The translations under genes and the position numbers were made by a program. The notes below the pieces were generated by a model. It saw only the letters and a program-made list of their open reading frames with translations, did not search any database and was not told where the DNA came from. From TTA-H9 sp002071415 (GTDB lineage: Bacteria; Bacteroidota; Bacteroidia; Bacteroidales; TTA-H9), in NCBI GenBank assembly GCA_035411425.1, contig DAONSX010000070.1:1-10005 (forward strand): a stretch of 10,005 bases of DNA. The letters are read 5' to 3'. This document shows, piece after piece, positions 6,950-10,005 of the stretch; the stretch's first letter is position 1; every line of letters starts with the position of its first letter.

Positions 6950-8173
6950 ATGTCAAATCAACTCACATCTCAACAACTCATTCAATTAGAAGAAAATTAT
7001 GGAGCACACAATTACCATCCATTGCCGGTAGTGCTGGCAAAGGGTCAGGGACCGTATGTTTGGGACATCGAAGGGAAGAAGTATTATGATTTTCTTTCGG
7101 CTTACTCGGCTGTAAATCAAGGACATTGTCATCAAAAGATTGTGAATGCACTAATTGAGCAAGCACAAAAACTCACCCTCACTTCACGTGCATTCTTCAA
7201 TGATTCCTTAGGGGTGTATGAAAAATTCATAACCGAGTATTTTGGGTATGATAAAGTTTTACCCATGAATACAGGTGTTGAAGCCGACGAAACTGCCCTG
7301 AAATTATGCCGCAAATGGGCCTATCAGAAAAAAGGCATACCCGATGGCGAAGCAAAGATTATCGTATGCGAGGGTAATTTTCATGGACGCACCATCACGG
7401 TGATTTCGATGTCGACCGACCCTGATGCTTACCGTGAATACGGTCCTTATACTCCCGGTTTCATTAAAATTCCTTATAACGATTTAGAGGCTTTGGCAAA
7501 GGAATTGGAAGATCCGACAGTGGCAGGGTTTCTGGTTGAACCCATTCAGGGCGAAGCAGGCGTATATGTTCCTGATGAAGGGTATTTAGCAAAAGCTTAT
7601 GCTATGTGTAAAGAAAAGAATGTACTGTTTATGGCCGATGAGGTACAGACAGGATTAGGACGTACGGGGAAGCTACTTGCTTGCGACTATGAAAATGTAC
7701 GACCCGATATTTTGATTCTTGGGAAAGCCCTCAGTGGCGGAGTGATGCCAATTTCGGCGGTTCTAGCCGATGATCACATAATGCTGTGCATAAAGCCCGG
7801 AGAGCATGGTTCGACTTTTGGAGGAAATCCTTTGGCCGCTCGAGTAGCTATTGCTGCCTTAGAAGTCATTAAGGACGAACATCTGGCCGATAATGCTGCA
7901 CGGCTTGGTGAAATCTTCAGAAATGAGATGAGAACCATTAAGAGCGAAATGGTAGAACTTGTGAGAGGGAAAGGCTTGCTGAATGCCATAGTCATCCATC
8001 CAAGAAATGGAAAAGAAGCATGGGATGTTTGTTTGAAAATGGCCGAAAACGGTGTTCTGGCCAAACCAACACATCAACATATCATCCGTTTTGCTCCTCC
8101 ATTGGTCATTACAGAAGAACAACTGCGAGAAGCCATCGAAATGATCAAAAAGTCAATCCTCAGTTTTCATTGA
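6950..8173 (+). CDS. rocD: Ornithine--oxo-acid aminotransferase
   Basis: The 407-residue PLP enzyme moves the delta-amino group of ornithine to 2-oxoglutarate, giving glutamate semialdehyde for proline/arginine interconversion. YGAHNYHPLPVVL (17-29) and LSAYSAVNQGHCH (49-61) are hallmarks of ornithine aminotransferase and separate it from acetylornithine aminotransferase (argD). Other visible sites are NTGVEADETALKL (107-119), the cofactor loop NFHGRT (143-148), EPIQGEAGV (197-205, with E202 equivalent to human Glu235), DEVQTGLGRTGK (230-241, D230 on the PLP ring nitrogen), GKALSGG (258-264) with Schiff-base Lys259, and HGSTFGGNPLA (286-296). Length fits class III aminotransferases without a targeting peptide. 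The start follows an AT-rich leader with no Shine-Dalgarno. The gene stands alone, divergent from tsaE, and ends in a strong terminator. Confidence 0.96.
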   Translation: MSNQLTSQQLIQLEENYGAHNYHPLPVVLAKGQGPYVWDIEGKKYYDFLSAYSAVNQGHCHQKIVNALIEQAQKLTLTSRAFFNDSLGVYEKFITEYFGYDKVLPMNTGVEADETALKLCRKWAYQKKGIPDGEAKIIVCEGNFHGRTITVISMSTDPDAYREYGPYTPGFIKIPYNDLEALAKELEDPTVAGFLVEPIQGEAGVYVPDEGYLAKAYAMCKEKNVLFMADEVQTGLGRTGKLLACDYENVRPDILILGKALSGGVMPISAVLADDHIMLCIKPGEHGSTFGGNPLAARVAIAALEVIKDEHLADNAARLGEIFRNEMRTIKSEMVELVRGKGLLNAIVIHPRNGKEAWDVCLKMAENGVLAKPTHQHIIRFAPPLVITEEQLREAIEMIKKSILSFH

Positions 8174-8198
8174 TCGGCTCAACTCGATGAATTTTAAA

Positions 8199-8237
8199 AA
8201 ACAGTCGCGCTTTATAAGGCGACTGTTTGTTTTTTTA
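8199..8237. terminator. Bidirectional intrinsic terminator between convergent genes
   Basis: AAACAGTCGC (8199-8208) and GCGACTGTTT (8219-8228) form a perfect 10-bp stem with a 10-base loop. On the plus strand it is followed by TTTGTTTTTTT, a strong terminator for rocD, whose stop is 25 bases upstream. On the minus strand the other side ends in a run of Ts (the A-run at 8196-8201), so it can also end the lipoprotein gene. That gene's TAA (8235-8237) touches the T-tract. Confidence 0.9.
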
Positions 8238-9026
8238 ATCTTTTGATTTTTTTGATTCATGATATAGCTTGGCTTGGCGAATAAAAGCCATGCCAAGCGG
8301 TTGGCTCATTTCGGGGGTAACAGTCAAGCGTTCGGGGTGCCATTGGACTGCCATCAAAAAATTATTATGTATGGTCGGGTCTCTCCATTCGATTACCTCG
8401 ATTAACTGATCGGGAGCAAAAGCAGCAGGTTTCAGTTCATCGGCTAATCTGTCGATACCTTGATGATGAATTGAATTTACATAAACTTCCTTGGCTCCCG
8501 TAATGGAATATAATAAAGAATTACCATTCACAGTAACCGGATGTAGACAATCTGGCCTATTATCGCAGCGATGGATCACTTCGGTTCCTAGCTCAGAAGG
8601 AATATCGGCAATGAGACTTCCCCCTAAAGCTACATTGATTAGCTGTAATCCTCTGCAGATTCCAAAGATGGGTAAACCTCGGTGCAGGGCTTTTTCGAAA
8701 GCCATAAATTCGAGGGTATCCCTATGCCGATCGAAGGCCTCACATATCGAGGTGTCGAATTCTTTCCCATAATAAAGCGGATAAATATCCTCACCCCCGG
8801 TGATTAACAGGCCGTCACACTCATCCAAGGCCAACATAACCGAATCGAAAGGTAAAGAATATAAATCAATTATTTTAAGATTCGAATCGATTTGTAATAA
8901 CCACTGATGATAAGCAGGGTTTAACCGGCTAACACCAATGGTAATAATTTCATGATGATTACATGAGAATAAACATATCGAACACATAAACAATAAAATT
9001 CCGTTTGAAAGGCGAAGGGTTTTCAT
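8235..9026 (-). CDS. Lipoprotein, peptidase C26 / class I amidotransferase family
   Basis: The 263-residue protein belongs to the gamma-glutamyl-GABA hydrolase (PuuD-like) branch of class I glutamine amidotransferases. The nucleophile elbow is FGICRGLQLIN (121-131) with Cys124. The His/Glu of the triad are in VQWHPE (227-232: H230, E232). DGLLITGGEDIYP (71-83) and HHQGID (187-192) are typical of the C26 family. The N-terminus is a lipoprotein signal: K and R, a hydrophobic run (about 9-20), then lipobox LFSC with Cys22. Maturation would leave NHHEIITIGVSR, which starts the domain at once. The enzyme is therefore predicted to be membrane-anchored outside the cytoplasm, unlike cytoplasmic PuuD of putrescine degradation. 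The substrate is unknown; hydrolysis of gamma-glutamyl bonds is a family-based inference. It converges with rocD and is divergent from ilvE. No puu or amidotransferase partner gene is nearby. Confidence 0.88.
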   Translation of the reverse strand: MKTLRLSNGILLFMCSICLFSCNHHEIITIGVSRLNPAYHQWLLQIDSNLKIIDLYSLPFDSVMLALDECDGLLITGGEDIYPLYYGKEFDTSICEAFDRHRDTLEFMAFEKALHRGLPIFGICRGLQLINVALGGSLIADIPSELGTEVIHRCDNRPDCLHPVTVNGNSLLYSITGAKEVYVNSIHHQGIDRLADELKPAAFAPDQLIEVIEWRDPTIHNNFLMAVQWHPERLTVTPEMSQPLGMAFIRQAKLYHESKKSKD

Positions 9027-9071
9027 AGCATTAAATAAATCGATTCATTGACTATTGTTTCTAAGCTTTGA

Positions 9072-9079
9072 CAAAATTA
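9072..9079 (-). promoter_or_regulatory. Possible -7 box for the lipoprotein gene
   Basis: TAATTTTG on the minus strand matches TAnnTTTG and would give a leader of about 40 bases. A TTG lies 15 bases upstream, shorter than the usual 17-23. The box is flanked by two copies of TCGATTCAT on the plus strand (9040-9048 and 9106-9114), which may be chance. Confidence 0.35.
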
Positions 9080-9241
9080 AAAACAACTGGGTAACAAGCC
9101 TAATTTCGATTCATAGGATGAAAGAAATTACACGAGTTAAATATGCAAAATTCTACATGTAAAAAAATTATTTTCTGAATAAGTCGATGAAGTAAAATAG
9201 AATACGAGAATTTAAGAGAAAAGAGAGATATATTATGCACC

Positions 9242-9269
9242 TTGGTTCAGATATTTATTTGTATCTTGC
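9242..9269 (+). promoter_or_regulatory. Putative promoter for ilvE
   Basis: TTG (9242-9244) and TATCTTGC (9262-9269) are 17 bases apart. The second box is one T short of TAnnTTTG but otherwise fits the Bacteroidota -7 region. Transcription would begin about 25 bases before the ilvE ATG at 9302. Confidence 0.4.
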
Positions 9270-9301
9270 AAACGTTTTCGGAAACTTAAAATCAATACAT
9301 C

Positions 9302-10005
9302 ATGAGTAATATACCAGACATTAAATGGAGTGAACTTCCATTTGGTTATTTAAAAACCGATTTCAACGTCAGAGCCTATTATCGCAATGGCGCATGGAGT
9401 GAATTGGAGGTATCCGATTCGGAATACATTAATTTGCATATGGCTGCCACAGCTTTACATTACGGGCAGGAAGCCTTCGAGGGAATGAAGGCTTTTCGTG
9501 GTGCTGATGGTAAGATCAGGGTATTCAGGTGGATCGAAAATGCCAAGCGTTTGGCTTATTCGGCTCGTGGAATAATGATGGCCGAAGTTCCAATCGAGCT
9601 TTTCAAAGAAGCTTTGTGGAAAGTAATTAAATTGAATGAACGTTTCATTCCACCCTATGGTACTGGAGCATCATTATACATCCGGCCATTGCTCATTGGT
9701 AGTGGAGCTCAGGTAGGTGTTAAGCCAGCCACCGAGTATATGTTTCTCATTTTTGTGACACCTGTAGGTCCTTACTTTAAAGAAGGCTTCAAACCCGTTA
9801 AGATGCAAATTGTGCGTGATTTCGACAGAGCTGCACCACTTGGAACAGGAACTTACAAGGTAGGTGGAAATTATGCAGCCAGTTTACAAGCCAACGAGAG
9901 AGCGCATCATGAAGGATTCTCAACGGTCTTGTTCCTCGACGCAAAAGAAAAGAAATATATCGATGAAGCCGGCCCTGCCAACTTCTTTGGCATTAAAAAC
10001 AATAC
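9302..10005 (+). CDS. ilvE: Branched-chain amino acid aminotransferase, partial 3' end
   Basis: The first 234 codons are present and the frame runs off the right edge; family members have about 340-360 residues. The enzyme is a fold type IV PLP aminotransferase that interconverts Leu, Ile and Val with their 2-oxo acids using 2-oxoglutarate/glutamate, in the cytoplasm. LHYGQEAFEGMKAFRG (52-67), YIRPLLIGSGAQVGVKP (126-142) and PLGTGTYKVGGNYAAS (179-194) are diagnostic. Lys186 in the last is the expected Schiff-base lysine. IDEAGPANFFG (220-230) carries the conserved Glu near the cofactor. These motifs match the longer, eukaryote-like type II group and not the E. coli IlvE type. ATG at 9302 is chosen because the following residues (IPDIKWSELPFGYLKTD) fit the usual N-terminal region. 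A candidate promoter lies just upstream. Confidence 0.95.
   Translation, partial: MSNIPDIKWSELPFGYLKTDFNVRAYYRNGAWSELEVSDSEYINLHMAATALHYGQEAFEGMKAFRGADGKIRVFRWIENAKRLAYSARGIMMAEVPIELFKEALWKVIKLNERFIPPYGTGASLYIRPLLIGSGAQVGVKPATEYMFLIFVTPVGPYFKEGFKPVKMQIVRDFDRAAPLGTGTYKVGGNYAASLQANERAHHEGFSTVLFLDAKEKKYIDEAGPANFFGIKNN

Noticed and set aside
9040..9114. Direct repeat TCGATTCAT at 9040-9048 and 9106-9114 as an operator pair
   Set aside because: Nine bases in AT-rich intergenic DNA is weak evidence, and no regulator gene is adjacent.
1..10005. CRISPR array, tRNA, rRNA, insertion sequence or complete defence system
   Set aside because: I looked for regularly spaced repeats, cloverleaf-like arms, transposase motifs and terminal inverted repeats and found none that I could support.

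Overview
The window looks like a chromosomal segment from a member of the Bacteroidota. The main reasons are the prfA-pyrF gene pair, several upstream boxes of the form TAnnTTTG (the promoter -7 element of this phylum), starts without an obvious Shine-Dalgarno, AT-rich intergenic DNA, and protein variants such as the GPGGQ loop of release factor 1. I cannot name a genus.

Left part, all on the minus strand (about 360-4825). In transcription order: a LamG-domain membrane protein of unknown function, pdxJ (vitamin B6 synthesis), prfA (release factor 1) and pyrF (UMP synthesis). prfA and pyrF are 7 bases apart and probably co-transcribed. A near-perfect inverted repeat lies between pdxJ and prfA and covers the likely prfA promoter. 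Bases 1-359 hold no convincing gene, but they contain a degenerate 8-base tandem array.

Middle part (4826-6276). A very AT-rich stretch of about 660 bases without genes is followed by the decayed 3' end of a type ISP-like restriction-modification gene. It has lost its N-terminal part and is broken by three frameshifts. Together with the LamG gene this forms an accessory-looking interval between housekeeping genes.

Right part (6277-10005). tsaE (tRNA t6A modification, minus strand) is divergent from rocD (ornithine aminotransferase, plus strand). rocD converges on a gene for a predicted lipoprotein of the class I glutamine amidotransferase / gamma-glutamyl hydrolase family (minus), and the two share a strong bidirectional terminator. 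The lipoprotein gene is in turn divergent from ilvE (branched-chain aminotransferase, plus), which runs off the right edge.

Most intact genes are core metabolism or translation: pyrimidine, B6, ornithine/proline and branched-chain amino acid metabolism, translation termination and tRNA modification. I see no complete defence system, CRISPR array, insertion sequence, rRNA or tRNA. The most unusual items are the restriction-gene remnant, the orphan LamG membrane protein, the exported amidotransferase-like lipoprotein and the palindromic prfA promoter.
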